DNA of 64,000 nucleotides from Mesorhizobium sp. DCY119 (GTDB lineage: Bacteria > Pseudomonadota > Alphaproteobacteria > Rhizobiales > Rhizobiaceae). Numbering within the stretch: the stretch's first letter is position 1; every line of letters starts with the position of its first letter. Location of the stretch: the NCBI RefSeq assembly GCF_003590645.1, contig NZ_CP031834.1, forward strand, positions 2,418,501 through 2,482,500, read 5' to 3'. Shown piece by piece: positions 9,030-18,364 of this stretch. Made by a program: the position numbers and the translations under genes. Under the pieces are notes generated by a model. The model was not told the origin of the DNA, did no database searches, and saw nothing but the letters and a program-made list of their open reading frames with translations.

Positions 9030-11078
9030 ATGAACGCTCCTTTGACCAAAATCCGCCAGCTCGAATCCTACGTTGCCGGCGAATGGGTGCGCGGCGCCGG
9101 CAAGGCCGTCCCGCTGCTCGATGCGTCCACGGGTGAAGCCGTCGCCCAGATCGACGCCAGTGGCCTCGACATGAAAGCCGCTCTGCGCTTTGGCCGGGAA
9201 AACGGTTCGCCGGTATTGCGAAAGATGAGCTTTCACGAACGGGCGCTGATGCTGAAGGCGCTCGGGCAGGCGCTGATGGAGGCTAAGGAGGAATTCTATG
9301 CGCTCTCCACGGCTACCGGCGCGACGCGGACCGACAGCTGGATCGACATCGAGGGTGGCATCGGCACGCTGCTTTCCTATGCCTCAAAGGGGCGGCGCGA
9401 ATTGCCCAACACACGCGTTCTGGTCGACGGGGACGCGGAATCGCTTTCGCGCGACAACAGCTTCTACGGACAGCATATTTTGACGCCGCTGGAAGGTGTC
9501 GCGGTCCATATCAACGCCTTCAATTTCCCCTGCTGGGGCATGCTCGAAAAACTTGCGCCGACGCTGCTGGCCGGCATGCCGGCAATCGTCAAGCCGGCCA
9601 GCCAGACTGCTTATCTGACCGAGCTGATGGTGCGTCGCATCATCGATACCGGCATTTTGCCGAAGGGAGCCCTGCAATTGATCAGCGGGTCGGTCGGCGA
9701 TCTGCTCGACCACGTCGATTGCCAGGACGTCGTCACCTTCACCGGTTCGGCCGGCACCGGCCGCCGACTGCGCACGCATCCGTCGATCGTCGAGAACTCG
9801 GTGCGCTTCACCATGGAGGCCGACAGCCTCAATGCCGCGATCCTTGGCCCCGATGCGCTGGCCGGCACGGAGGAGTTCGATCTCTTCGTGAAGGAGGTGG
9901 CGCGGGAAATGACAGTCAAGGCCGGCCAGAAGTGCACGGCGATCCGTCGCGTCATTGCACCACGTGGCAGCGTCGAGGCGCTAGTCAAGGCGCTGGGCGA
10001 CAGATTGTCCAAGACGGCGCTCGGCAATCCGGCGGGCGAGACGGTCAAGATGGGACCGCTCGCCAGTCTTGCGCAGCGCGAGGAAGTGCGCGCGCGTATC
10101 AAGGATTTGCAAGCCGATGCCGAGATCGTCGCCGGCGATCCCGACCGGCCCAGCATCGTTTCGGGCAATGCTGAGGAGGGCGCTTTCCTCAACCCCGTGC
10201 TGCTCTATTGCGACAGGCCGGATGTTGCCCAGGCAGTGCACGACGTCGAGGCTTTCGGCCCGGTCAGCACCATCATTCCTTACGATACGGCGGAAGAGGC
10301 GGCCGAACTGGCGCGGCGCGGCAAAGGCAGTCTCGTCGCCTCCGTCTTTACCAATGATGCCGTTTTCGCGCGCGATACAGTCGCGGCGCTCGCCCCCTGG
10401 CACGGCCGTATCATGATCGGCAACCGCGCCAGCGCAAAGTCGTCCACCGGGCATGGCTCGCCGCTGCCGATGCTGGTCCATGGCGGACCCGGCCGCGCCG
10501 GCGGCGGTGAGGAGCTCGGCGGCATGCGCTCCGTCAAGCATTACATGCAGCGCTCCGCCGTCCAGGCGGCTCCGTGGCTAATGTCGGAAGTCACCGGCCG
10601 CTGGGTTCCCGGCGCGAAGGTTCGCCAGGATGTGCATCCGTTCCGCAAGTCGCTGGCGGAACTGGAGATCGGCGATCAGCTCGTTACTGCCAGCCGCACC
10701 GTGACGCTTGAGGACATCGAGCATTTTGCCGCCTTCACCGGCGATACGTTCTACGCCCATATGGACGAGGCTGCGGCCAAGGCCAACCCATTCTTCGAGG
10801 GGCGCGTAGCTCACGGCTATCTCATCGTCTCCTTCGCGGCCGGCCTGTTCGTCGATCCGGCGCCGGGTCCGGTGCTTGCCAATTACGGTGTTGATAACCT
10901 GCGCTTCCTGACCCCTGTCAATCCGGGTGACACGCTGCAGGTGACGCTGACCGCCAAGCAGATCAACCCGCGCGAGACCGAGGAATATGGTGAGGTGCGC
11001 TGGGATTGCGTGGTAACAAACCAGGACGCCAGGGTGGTCGCGCAGTACGACGTTCTCACCATGGTGGCGAAGACCTGA
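9030..11078 (+). CDS. paaZ: Bifunctional oxepin-CoA hydrolase / semialdehyde dehydrogenase
   Basis: 682 residues, the size of E. coli PaaZ. The N-terminal aldehyde dehydrogenase domain (residues about 1-520) shows the substrate cysteine in AGQKCTAIRR, the glutamate region FTMEADSLNAAI and the cofactor loop FTGSAGTGRR. The C-terminal MaoC-like hydratase domain (about 535-682) carries TGDTFYAHMDEAAA and the catalytic-type F-x-G-R-V-A-H-G-Y segment. Together they open the oxepin ring and oxidise the resulting aldehyde. The ATG at 9030 has TGAGGAA nine bases ahead; a TTG at 9015 is in frame. Last gene of the plus-strand operon, convergent with paaR. Confidence 0.96.
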   Translation: MNAPLTKIRQLESYVAGEWVRGAGKAVPLLDASTGEAVAQIDASGLDMKAALRFGRENGSPVLRKMSFHERALMLKALGQALMEAKEEFYALSTATGATRTDSWIDIEGGIGTLLSYASKGRRELPNTRVLVDGDAESLSRDNSFYGQHILTPLEGVAVHINAFNFPCWGMLEKLAPTLLAGMPAIVKPASQTAYLTELMVRRIIDTGILPKGALQLISGSVGDLLDHVDCQDVVTFTGSAGTGRRLRTHPSIVENSVRFTMEADSLNAAILGPDALAGTEEFDLFVKEVAREMTVKAGQKCTAIRRVIAPRGSVEALVKALGDRLSKTALGNPAGETVKMGPLASLAQREEVRARIKDLQADAEIVAGDPDRPSIVSGNAEEGAFLNPVLLYCDRPDVAQAVHDVEAFGPVSTIIPYDTAEEAAELARRGKGSLVASVFTNDAVFARDTVAALAPWHGRIMIGNRASAKSSTGHGSPLPMLVHGGPGRAGGGEELGGMRSVKHYMQRSAVQAAPWLMSEVTGRWVPGAKVRQDVHPFRKSLAELEIGDQLVTASRTVTLEDIEHFAAFTGDTFYAHMDEAAAKANPFFEGRVAHGYLIVSFAAGLFVDPAPGPVLANYGVDNLRFLTPVNPGDTLQVTLTAKQINPRETEEYGEVRWDCVVTNQDARVVAQYDVLTMVAKT

Positions 11079-11129
11079 TGCCGTCGCATTTCAGCGGCCA
11101 GACCCGGTACCGGCCGGTCGCTGCGATGT

Positions 11130-11729
11130 TCACCGGTTTAGTGAGGTTACGCCGTTGAGGAAAAGCGTCGTCACCATGTCGGCATAGCCGTCACGGCTCA
11201 GGGCACCGCTCGGCTTGAACCAGATGTAGGTCCAGTTGAGGATGCCGAAGAGCGACATGGTCACCGGGGTCACGCCAGCGCGCTTCTTGCCCAGTTCAGG
11301 ATTGATCTCGATCAGCACATCCGAAAAAGCCTTTACGATGCGGCGCTCCATCTGCTGCAACTCGACGCGCTGGGCCTCGGACAAAGATCCGGTGCCGTTG
11401 AGCAGAACCTGATGGAAGTTCGAAGCCGTGCGGTAGTTCTCGAGAACGCCGCCAATCAGATGGCGGAGCCTTTGCGGCGGATCCAGATCAGGACGATCGG
11501 CTTTCTGGATGGCGGCCTCAAGCTCGATCAGATGCGTGCGTCCGATGTCGAAGAGAAGCAGTTCCTTGCTGGGGTAATAGTGATAGAGCAGGGCCTTGGA
11601 AACGTTGTTTTCCTTGGCGATCTGCGCCATCGATGCGTGTTCCATGCCAAGCTTGGCGAACACTGCCGCAGCGCTGTCGAGAATGCTGCGCCGTTTGTCG
11701 TCGAAATCGGCGGCTCTCGTTCTCGCCAT
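11130..11729 (-). CDS. paaR: TetR-family repressor of phenylacetate genes
   Basis: 199 residues with an N-terminal TetR helix-turn-helix (MAQIAKENNVSKALLYHYYPSKE) and an all-helical ligand domain. It is the last gene of the paaG-I-K-R operon, six bases after paaK. In other proteobacteria PaaR is released from DNA by phenylacetyl-CoA. Two matching palindromes at 3239 and 14384 are its likely targets, giving control of both paa operons, the ABC importer and its own expression. The symbol rests on context as well as family. Confidence 0.88.
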   Translation of the reverse strand: MARTRAADFDDKRRSILDSAAAVFAKLGMEHASMAQIAKENNVSKALLYHYYPSKELLLFDIGRTHLIELEAAIQKADRPDLDPPQRLRHLIGGVLENYRTASNFHQVLLNGTGSLSEAQRVELQQMERRIVKAFSDVLIEINPELGKKRAGVTPVTMSLFGILNWTYIWFKPSGALSRDGYADMVTTLFLNGVTSLNR

Positions 11730-11735
11730 TTCCTG

Positions 11736-13046
11736 CTATCCCTTAAGCCTGTTGTCGACGACACGCTTTGCCTTGCCTGCTGACCGCTCGACCGAATCGG
11801 GATCGCCGACCTTTACCTTCGTGCTGACACCGACCACGCTTTTGATGTGGTGTGCAAGTTCTTTGGCCGAGTGCGCGCGGACATCTGAGCCAGTTGCATT
11901 CGGCATTGCCTCGACATGCACGATCATGTCGTCCATGCGGCCATTGCGCGTCAGTTCGATCTGGAAATGCGGTGCAAGCCCACTGCATTTCAGGATCTGC
12001 TCCTCGATCTGGGTCGGGAAGACATTCACGCCGCGCAGGATCATCATGTCGTCAGAGCGGCCGGTGATCTTTTCGATGCGTCGCATGGCGCGCGCGGTGC
12101 CGGGCAGCAAGCGGGTCAGGTCGCGCGTGCGATAGCGGATGATCGGCAATGCTTCCTTGGTCAGCGAGGTGAACACCAGTTCGCCCATCTCGCCGTCGGG
12201 CAATACTTCGCCAGTCTCCGGGTCGACGACTTCGGGATAGAAATGATCTTCCCAAACATGCAGGCCGTCCTTGGTTTCCATGCATTCGTTGGCGACGCCG
12301 GGGCCGATCACTTCCGACAGGCCATAAATGTCGACAGCGTGCATGTCGAAATCGCGCTCGATCTCCAGCCGCATCGCGTTGGTCCAGGGTTCGGCACCGA
12401 AGATGCCTACTGCCAGCGACGTGCTGCGCGGGTCGATGCCCAACTTGCGGTATTCGTCCAGGATCGACAGCATGTAGGACGGCGTCACCATGATAATGCG
12501 CGGCTTGAAATCCTGGATCAGCGTCACCTGGCGCTCGGTCATGCCACCCGAAATGGGTACCACCGTGCAGCCCAGTTTCTCGGCGCCGTAATGCGCGCCA
12601 AGGCCGCCGGTGAACAGGCCATAGCCATAGGCGATATGGCAGATGTCACCCGGTCGTCCGCCGGCCGCGCGGATCGAGCGCGCCACCACCGTTGCCCAGG
12701 TGTCGATATCGTTCCTGGTGTAGCCGACGACGGTCGGCTTGCCGGTGGTCCCTGACGATGCGTGGATGCGCGCCAGCTTTTCGCGCGGCACGGCGAACAT
12801 GCCGAACGGGTAGGTGTCGCGCAGGTCCTTCTTCACCGTGAAGGGAAACTTCGACAGATCGGAAAGGGTCTTCAGGTCGTCCGGGTGAACGCCTGCCTCA
12901 TCGAACCTTGCGCGGTAGTGCGGCGAGTTCTGGTAAGCGTGCGCTAATGTCGTCTTCAGCCGCTTCAACTGCAGCGCGGAAATTTCGTCGCGCGAGGCCA
13001 TCTCGATCGGCTCAAGGTCACCCGGGCGGGGAGACAGGTCTTCCAT
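11736..13046 (-). CDS. paaK: Phenylacetate-CoA ligase
   Basis: 436-residue AMP-forming ligase that activates phenylacetate to phenylacetyl-CoA, the first step of the pathway. Seen: the N-terminal HYRARFDEAGV region, the nucleotide loop SSGTTGKPTVVGYT, AYGYGLFTGGLGAHYG typical of PaaK, the YGLSEVIGPGV motif and the C-terminal GRSDDMMILRGVNVFP hinge. Length agrees with the family. It lies 29 bases downstream of paaI and ends six bases before paaR. Confidence 0.96.
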   Translation of the reverse strand: MEDLSPRPGDLEPIEMASRDEISALQLKRLKTTLAHAYQNSPHYRARFDEAGVHPDDLKTLSDLSKFPFTVKKDLRDTYPFGMFAVPREKLARIHASSGTTGKPTVVGYTRNDIDTWATVVARSIRAAGGRPGDICHIAYGYGLFTGGLGAHYGAEKLGCTVVPISGGMTERQVTLIQDFKPRIIMVTPSYMLSILDEYRKLGIDPRSTSLAVGIFGAEPWTNAMRLEIERDFDMHAVDIYGLSEVIGPGVANECMETKDGLHVWEDHFYPEVVDPETGEVLPDGEMGELVFTSLTKEALPIIRYRTRDLTRLLPGTARAMRRIEKITGRSDDMMILRGVNVFPTQIEEQILKCSGLAPHFQIELTRNGRMDDMIVHVEAMPNATGSDVRAHSAKELAHHIKSVVGVSTKVKVGDPDSVERSAGKAKRVVDNRLKG

Positions 13047-13075
13047 TTAGTTCCTCCCAGAACTCGTGTTCGGCT

Positions 13076-13522
13076 TTACGCCGGTGTCGGCAGATGCGTA
13101 CCTTTGACGGTTCGCGATTGACCGCGGAATTCCGCGACATGCTCGCCTTTCTGATTGATTATCCGAACATCGTAGATGCCGTCGCGGCCGCCGCGCGAAA
13201 CCTCCTTCGCAGTGGCAGTCAGGCGGTCACCGAGATATGCGGGCGCGATGAAGGTGATATCGCAATGCCGCGCCACGGCGCGCTGGTTGTAGCTGTTGCA
13301 GGCGAAAGCAAAGGCCGAATCCGCCAGCGTGAACAGATAGCCGCCATGGCAGGTCTTGTGGCCGTTGGTCATGATGCCGGTCACGATGAACGAAACCGTC
13401 GCTTCGCCCGGGGCAACATGTTCCAGCACCATGCCGAGATGCTGCGAGGCGCTGTCGTCGCGCCACATCGCTGCGGCGGAAGCCGTCGCCAATGCCGCTG
13501 GATCGTCAAAGTCGACAGTCAT
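13076..13522 (-). CDS. paaI: Acyl-CoA thioesterase PaaI
   Basis: 148-residue hot-dog-fold thioesterase. The catalytic helix with its aspartate is seen in CHGGYLFTLADSAFAFACN. PaaI removes CoA from ring-hydroxylated phenylacetyl-CoA side products and so rescues trapped CoA. The start overlaps the paaG stop (ATGA), indicating translational coupling. Confidence 0.94.
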   Translation of the reverse strand: MTVDFDDPAALATASAAAMWRDDSASQHLGMVLEHVAPGEATVSFIVTGIMTNGHKTCHGGYLFTLADSAFAFACNSYNQRAVARHCDITFIAPAYLGDRLTATAKEVSRGGRDGIYDVRIINQKGEHVAEFRGQSRTVKGTHLPTPA

Positions 13523-14310
13523 TTGCCCTTGAACTCCGCCGGTCGCTTGTCGAGGAACGCTGCCACACCTTCGGCGTAGTCGGCGCTGCGGCCGGCCCTG
13601 CGCTGCAGGTCACGTTCGAGGTCAAGCTGTTGGTCAAGCGTGTTGGCGGCCGCGGCCTGTATGGCCTGTTTGATGAGGCCGAGCCCAAAGGTCGGCCCGG
13701 CGGCCAGGCGTTTCGCCAGGGCTGCCGCTTCCGGCATGAGTTGGTCGTCGTCGACGGCCTTCCAGATCATGCCCCAAGCCGCCGCGGTTTCTGCCGGCAG
13801 CGGCTCGGCGGTCAGTGCCAGTCCCTTGGCGCGGGCTTCACCCAGCAGGCGAGGCAGGCTCCATGTGCCGCCGGAGTCGGGCACCAGTCCGATCTTGGAA
13901 AAAGCCTGGATGAACTTGGCGGACTTCGCCGCAAGCACGATGTCGCAGGCGAGCGCGATGTTGGCGCCCGCGCCGGCGGCGACGCCGTTCACCGCACAGA
14001 CGATCGGTTTGTCCAGGGCGCGGATGAGGCGCAGCAGCGGATTGTAGAAAGTCTCGATCGTATAGCCGAGGTCCGGCGCCTCGGTGGAATTGCGCGGATC
14101 GCGGTCGCCGAGATCCTGGCCGGCACAGAAAGCACGGCCGGCACCGGTCAGAAGAACCGCCCGCACCGTCGCTTCGTCACGTGCGCTTTCTATCGCGGCG
14201 CGCAGCGCGCGATGCATCTCTTCGTTGAAGGAATTCAGCTTGTCGGGACGGTTGAGCGTCAGCGTCATGACATCGTCCGCCACCGACGCCAGCAGCGTTT
14301 CGGATTGCAT
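13519..14310 (-). CDS. paaG: 1,2-epoxyphenylacetyl-CoA isomerase
   Basis: 263-residue crotonase-fold enzyme that converts the epoxide made by PaaABCE into oxepin-CoA. The oxyanion-hole segments GRAFCAGQDLGDRD and AVNGVAAGAGANIALACD are present, as is LVPDSGGTWSLPRLLG. The ATG at 14310 has GGAGG nine bases upstream; a longer start at 14328 would run into the ribosome site. It heads the minus-strand operon, and its promoter region contains the second paa palindrome. No paaF-type second crotonase is found nearby. Confidence 0.93.
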   Translation of the reverse strand: MQSETLLASVADDVMTLTLNRPDKLNSFNEEMHRALRAAIESARDEATVRAVLLTGAGRAFCAGQDLGDRDPRNSTEAPDLGYTIETFYNPLLRLIRALDKPIVCAVNGVAAGAGANIALACDIVLAAKSAKFIQAFSKIGLVPDSGGTWSLPRLLGEARAKGLALTAEPLPAETAAAWGMIWKAVDDDQLMPEAAALAKRLAAGPTFGLGLIKQAIQAAAANTLDQQLDLERDLQRRAGRSADYAEGVAAFLDKRPAEFKGK

Positions 14311-14383
14311 TGCGTGAATTCCTCCCAATTCCTCCGCTGAGAAAATCCATCAGGAAATCTCGGTAAGAAAGCTCTTGCATAAT

Positions 14384-14396
14384 CCGACCGGTCGGT
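14384..14396. promoter_or_regulatory. Second probable PaaR operator, between paaG and the ABC importer
   Basis: CCGACCGGTCGG palindrome followed by TCAATAAT, sharing 13 bases and the flanking AATAAT with the copy at 3239. It sits 74 bases before paaG and about 146 bases before the substrate-binding protein gene, so one site can repress both divergent units. Confidence 0.72.
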
Positions 14397-14541
14397 CAAT
14401 AATAATTCGAAAGGGAGAAGGTGGACGTGCTTCTTACCCGCCGGAGGGGTGTGGTGCCGGGGCTGTCTGACATTTGGGAACACTTTGCCTTTGGTGCCTT
14501 GGCGGCGCCGGAGCGCGCATATTTCAACCTGGGAGGAATCT

Positions 14542-15678
14542 ATGAAATCTGCTTTGAGCACTGCTGCCGTTGCTCTCGTGCTTGGCGTGGCATCGCCAGC
14601 ACTTGCCGACATCAAGATCGGCGCGACCGTCTCGGAGACGGGGCCTGCCTCGTCACTGGGTGATCCGGAAGCCAAAACCCTGCGCATGCTGGTGGAGGAG
14701 ATCAACGCTGCCGGCGGCGTGTTGGGCGAAAAGATCGACTTGATCGCCTATGATGATGCAGGCGACCCCAATAAGGCGCGCACCTTCGCCACGCGGCTGA
14801 TCGAAGACGACGAGGTCGTCGCTATCATCGGTGGATCGACGACCGGCACGACGATGTCGATCATGCAGGTGGTGGCCGACGCCGAGATTCCCTTCATCTC
14901 GCTCGCCGGCGCCGTCGAGATCGTCGATCCGGTGCAGTCCTGGACTTTCAAGACGCCGCATACCGACCGCATGGCCTGCGCCAAGATCTTCGAGAACATG
15001 AAGGCCGGCGGCATCACCAAGATCGGCATGATCTCCGGCTCTGACGGTTTCGGCGCGTCGATGCACAAGCAGTGCCTGCAGGTCATCGGCGACTACGGCA
15101 TCGAAGTTCTCATCGACGAGACCTATGGCCCGACCGACGCCGACATGACACCCCAGCTCACCAACATTCGCGGCAAGGAGGGCGTGCAGGCGATCCTCAA
15201 TGCCGGTTTTGGGCAGGGGCCTGCGATTGTCACGCGCAACTATGGTCAGCTCGGCATCAAGACGCCGCTTTACCAGTCGCATGGCGTGGCCTCCAAGGCC
15301 TTCATCGAGCTCGCCGGTCCCGCCTCGAACGGCGTGAAGCTGCCGGGGACGGCCATTCTCATCGCCAATCTGCTCAAGCAGGACGATCCGCAGTATGGCG
15401 TCGTGACCGCCTACAAGAAGGCTTACGAGGAAAAGGCAGGCTCAGCGCCATCGACCTTCGGCGGCTATGCCCATGATGCGCTGCGGCTGCTGGTCGATGC
15501 CATCGGCCGAGCCGGCAAGGCAGAACCGCAGGCGATCCGCGACGCCATCGAGCAGACCAAGGGTTATGTCGGCGTCACCGGCGTGGTCAACATGTCGCCC
15601 ACCGATCACCTCGGCCTCGATCTCACCGCCTTCCGCATGCTGGAGATCAAGGACGGCGGCTGGGCGCTGGCCCAGTAA
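14542..15678 (+). CDS. ABC importer substrate-binding protein, branched-chain amino acid type
   Basis: 378-residue periplasmic binding protein (LivJ/LivK class). It has a clear signal peptide (MKSALSTAAVALVLGVASPALAD) followed by a type I binding fold (IKIGATVSETGPASSLG; AIIGGSTTGTTMS). The ATG at 14542 has GGGAGGA seven bases upstream; an in-frame GTG at 14449 gives no signal peptide at its N-terminus and is rejected. It is first in an operon of two permeases and two ATPases. The shared PaaR-type operator suggests the ligand is phenylacetate or a related aromatic acid rather than an amino acid; this is inference. Confidence 0.92.
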   Translation: MKSALSTAAVALVLGVASPALADIKIGATVSETGPASSLGDPEAKTLRMLVEEINAAGGVLGEKIDLIAYDDAGDPNKARTFATRLIEDDEVVAIIGGSTTGTTMSIMQVVADAEIPFISLAGAVEIVDPVQSWTFKTPHTDRMACAKIFENMKAGGITKIGMISGSDGFGASMHKQCLQVIGDYGIEVLIDETYGPTDADMTPQLTNIRGKEGVQAILNAGFGQGPAIVTRNYGQLGIKTPLYQSHGVASKAFIELAGPASNGVKLPGTAILIANLLKQDDPQYGVVTAYKKAYEEKAGSAPSTFGGYAHDALRLLVDAIGRAGKAEPQAIRDAIEQTKGYVGVTGVVNMSPTDHLGLDLTAFRMLEIKDGGWALAQ

Positions 15679-15747
15679 TCCTGCCCAAGATAATCGGCGC
15701 GGCATAGCAGTCGCGCCTCCTGCCTCACGACAGTGGAAGGAGTCGCG

Positions 15748-16620
15748 GTGACGGAGTTGCTGCAATACGTGCTGTCAGGCGTGACGGTAGGCGCGGTCTA
15801 CGCGCTCGTCGCGCTCGGCTTCACCATCATCTACAACGCCTCGCATGTGGTGAACTTCGCCCAGGGCGAATTCGTCATGCTAGGCGGCATGGTCACCTTC
15901 TTTGCCTGGCAGGCAGGCCTGCCGCTGCCGCTCGCGGCGGCGCTGGCCATTGTCGCCGCGGCCGCCGTCGGCGTGGCGCTCAACAAGTTCGCGGTGGAGC
16001 GAGCCCGTGGCGCGCCGGTGGTCAGCCTGATCATCATCACCATCGGTGCCTCCATCTTCCTGCGCGGCGGCGCTCAGCTCGTCTTCGACAAACAGCTGCA
16101 CCGCTTTCCGTCTTTCAGCGGCGATGAACCCATCACCGTCGGCGGCGCCACGATCCTGCCGCAGGGCCTGTGGGTAATCGCGGGCGCGGCGATGGTCTTC
16201 GCCTCGCTCTACGTCTTCTTTACCCGCACGCTGACCGGCAAGGCGATCCTCGCTACCGCAAACAACCGCGTTGCCGCCCGGCTGGTCGGCATCAACACCG
16301 ACTACATGATGACGCTCTCCTTCGCGCTGTCGGCTGCCATCGGCGCGCTGGCCGGGGTGTTGATGACCCCGATTACGCTGACCAGCTACGACCTCGGCGT
16401 TGCCTATGCATTGAAGGGGTTTGCGGCCGCCATGCTGGGTGGAATGGGCGTGCCGGCGGGCGCGCTTGTCGGCGGCTTGCTGCTTGGGCTGATCGAGGCG
16501 ATGACGGCAGGCTATGTCAGCTCGGTCTACAAGGACGCCGTCGCCTTCATCGTCATCCTCGCGGTGCTGTTCGCCATGCCGCAAGGCCTGTTTGGCGGCA
16601 AATCGACCGACCGGGTGTGA
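15748..16620 (+). CDS. ABC importer permease, LivH type
   Basis: 290-residue inner-membrane permease with about eight hydrophobic segments. LivH features: GVTVGAVYALVALGFTIIYNASHVVNFAQGE (region near residues 10-40), the coupling segment ATANNRVAARLVGINTDYMM and GGMGVPAGALVGGLLLG near the end. The GTG at 15748 lies six bases after GGAAGGAG; a GTG at 15733 would overlap that site. It ends two bases before the next permease. Confidence 0.93.
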   Translation: MTELLQYVLSGVTVGAVYALVALGFTIIYNASHVVNFAQGEFVMLGGMVTFFAWQAGLPLPLAAALAIVAAAAVGVALNKFAVERARGAPVVSLIIITIGASIFLRGGAQLVFDKQLHRFPSFSGDEPITVGGATILPQGLWVIAGAAMVFASLYVFFTRTLTGKAILATANNRVAARLVGINTDYMMTLSFALSAAIGALAGVLMTPITLTSYDLGVAYALKGFAAAMLGGMGVPAGALVGGLLLGLIEAMTAGYVSSVYKDAVAFIVILAVLFAMPQGLFGGKSTDRV

Positions 16621-16622
16621 CG

Positions 16623-17576
16623 ATGCGGCTCTCCTCCAAACATCTCACCCTGCTTGTCCTGCTGGCCATCATCCTGCTTGCGCCTCTCGGCTTCCCGTCC
16701 AACTTCTACTACCGCATCGGCTCGTTGATCTTCGTCAACGGCCTGGCTGTAACGGGTCTCGTCATCCTGATCGGCTTTGCCGGCCAGATCAGCCTCGGCC
16801 ATGCCGGTTTTGCCGGCATAGGCGCTTATGCCTGCGCGCTCGGTCCGCAATATCTCGGTCTGCATCCGGCATTTGCCATGCTGCTCGGAACCGCGCTGAG
16901 TGCTGCGCTCGCCTGGCTGATCGGCCGCCCCATCCTGCGCCTGCAAGGCTACTACCTTGCCGTCGCGACGCTGGGCTTCGGCATTCTTGTCTCCATGGTG
17001 CTCGCCAACGAAGCGTCGATCACCGGCGGGCCGGATGGCCACGAAGTGCCCGAGCTTGGCCTGAGGAAGCTGATCGAAACGATCGGCATCCACCTTTCCA
17101 ATGCCCAGTTCTGGTACGCGTTCAGCGGATTGTTTCTGCTCGCCGGGACCTGGCTTGCGCTGAACCTCTACGACAGCCCGTCCGGGCGTGCATTGCGGGC
17201 ATTGCACGATTCCGAGATCGCGGCGCGCACGGTCGGTGTCGATGTCGCGCGCTACAAGCTCTTCGCCTTCGTGCTGTCTGCCGTCTATGCGTCGCTGTCC
17301 GGCTCGCTGCTCGCGCTGATGAACAAGTTCATCACGCCCGATGCTGCCGGTTTCCTGCACTCGGTCGAACTCGTCACCATGACTGTGTTGGGTGGTGCTG
17401 GTTCCGTGCCCGGCGCGGTGGCGGGTGCGGCGCTGCTCACCATGCTGCCGCAGGTTCTCACGGTGCTGCAGGATTATGAACACATGATCCTCGGCCTCAT
17501 CATGATGCTGGTGATGATCTTCCTGCCGGCAGGGTTGGTGCCGAGCATGTCGCGGCTGTTGCGGGGGAGGGCGTGA
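16623..17576 (+). CDS. ABC importer permease, LivM type
   Basis: 317-residue second permease, with LivM hallmarks GFAGQISLGHAGFAGIGAYACA, LRLQGYYLAVATLGFG, the coupling loop [20 protein letters not shown] and GGAGSVPGAVAGAALLT. The start at 16623 lies just after the LivH stop. The stop TGA overlaps the ATG of the next gene. Confidence 0.93.
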   Translation: MRLSSKHLTLLVLLAIILLAPLGFPSNFYYRIGSLIFVNGLAVTGLVILIGFAGQISLGHAGFAGIGAYACALGPQYLGLHPAFAMLLGTALSAALAWLIGRPILRLQGYYLAVATLGFGILVSMVLANEASITGGPDGHEVPELGLRKLIETIGIHLSNAQFWYAFSGLFLLAGTWLALNLYDSPSGRALRALHDSEIAARTVGVDVARYKLFAFVLSAVYASLSGSLLALMNKFITPDAAGFLHSVELVTMTVLGGAGSVPGAVAGAALLTMLPQVLTVLQDYEHMILGLIMMLVMIFLPAGLVPSMSRLLRGRA

Positions 17577-18364
17577 TGCCGCTGCTTACCGTCGAAGGTC
17601 TCGGCATCGATTTCGGCGGCCTGCGCGCCGTCAACGACGTCGGCTTCCAGGTCGAGCCGGGCGAGATCGTTGCCGTCATCGGCCCCAATGGCGCCGGCAA
17701 GACGACGCTGTTCAATATGATCAGCGGAGCCTACCGGCCGGCGCGCGGCACGGTCACGCTCGATGGCGAAGCAGTGACGGGCATGGCTCCGCATCTGCTC
17801 GCTCGGCGCGGCATGTCGCGCACCTTCCAGAACCTGCAGATATTCCAGAACATGACGGTGCTGGAAAACGCCATGTCCGGTTGCCACCTGAAGGAGCGCG
17901 GCAATTTGCTGGCCGACCTGTTCGCCATGCCAGGCTCGCGCCGGCGCACGGCCGAGACCCGCGCCGCTGCCATGCAGCTCCTGGAACGGGTGGGGCTCGC
18001 CCGCGCGGCGGACAAGGATGCATCGTCGCTTTCTTACGGTGCTCTGAAGCGGCTGGAGATCGCCCGGGCGCTGGCGCTGGAGCCGCGCATCCTTTTGCTG
18101 GATGAGCCCGCGGCCGGCTGCAACGCCGTGGAAACGCAGGAGATCGATCATCTCATCGCCGACGTAGCCAAGTCCGGGGTCGCCATCCTGCTTGTCGAAC
18201 ACGACATGAAACTGGTGATGCGCATCTCCAACCACATCGTCGTGCTCGACCGCGGGGAGAAGATCGCGGCAGGCAAACCCGAGCAGGTCGCGCGCGATCC
18301 CAAGGTGATCGAAGCCTATCTCGGCGTGCAGGCCACGGAGGATGCCGGCCATGCTCTCGGTTGA
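17576..18364 (+). CDS. ABC importer ATPase, LivG type
   Basis: 262-residue ATPase with Walker A GPNGAGKTT, signature region LSYGALKRLEIARALA, Walker B ILLLDEPAAGCN and switch histidine VEHDMKLV. The long insert between Walker A and signature (ENAMSGCHLK) and the C-terminal tail are typical of LivG. ATGA overlap with the upstream permease and a 14-base overlap with the next gene show a tight operon. Confidence 0.93.
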   Translation: MPLLTVEGLGIDFGGLRAVNDVGFQVEPGEIVAVIGPNGAGKTTLFNMISGAYRPARGTVTLDGEAVTGMAPHLLARRGMSRTFQNLQIFQNMTVLENAMSGCHLKERGNLLADLFAMPGSRRRTAETRAAAMQLLERVGLARAADKDASSLSYGALKRLEIARALALEPRILLLDEPAAGCNAVETQEIDHLIADVAKSGVAILLVEHDMKLVMRISNHIVVLDRGEKIAAGKPEQVARDPKVIEAYLGVQATEDAGHALG

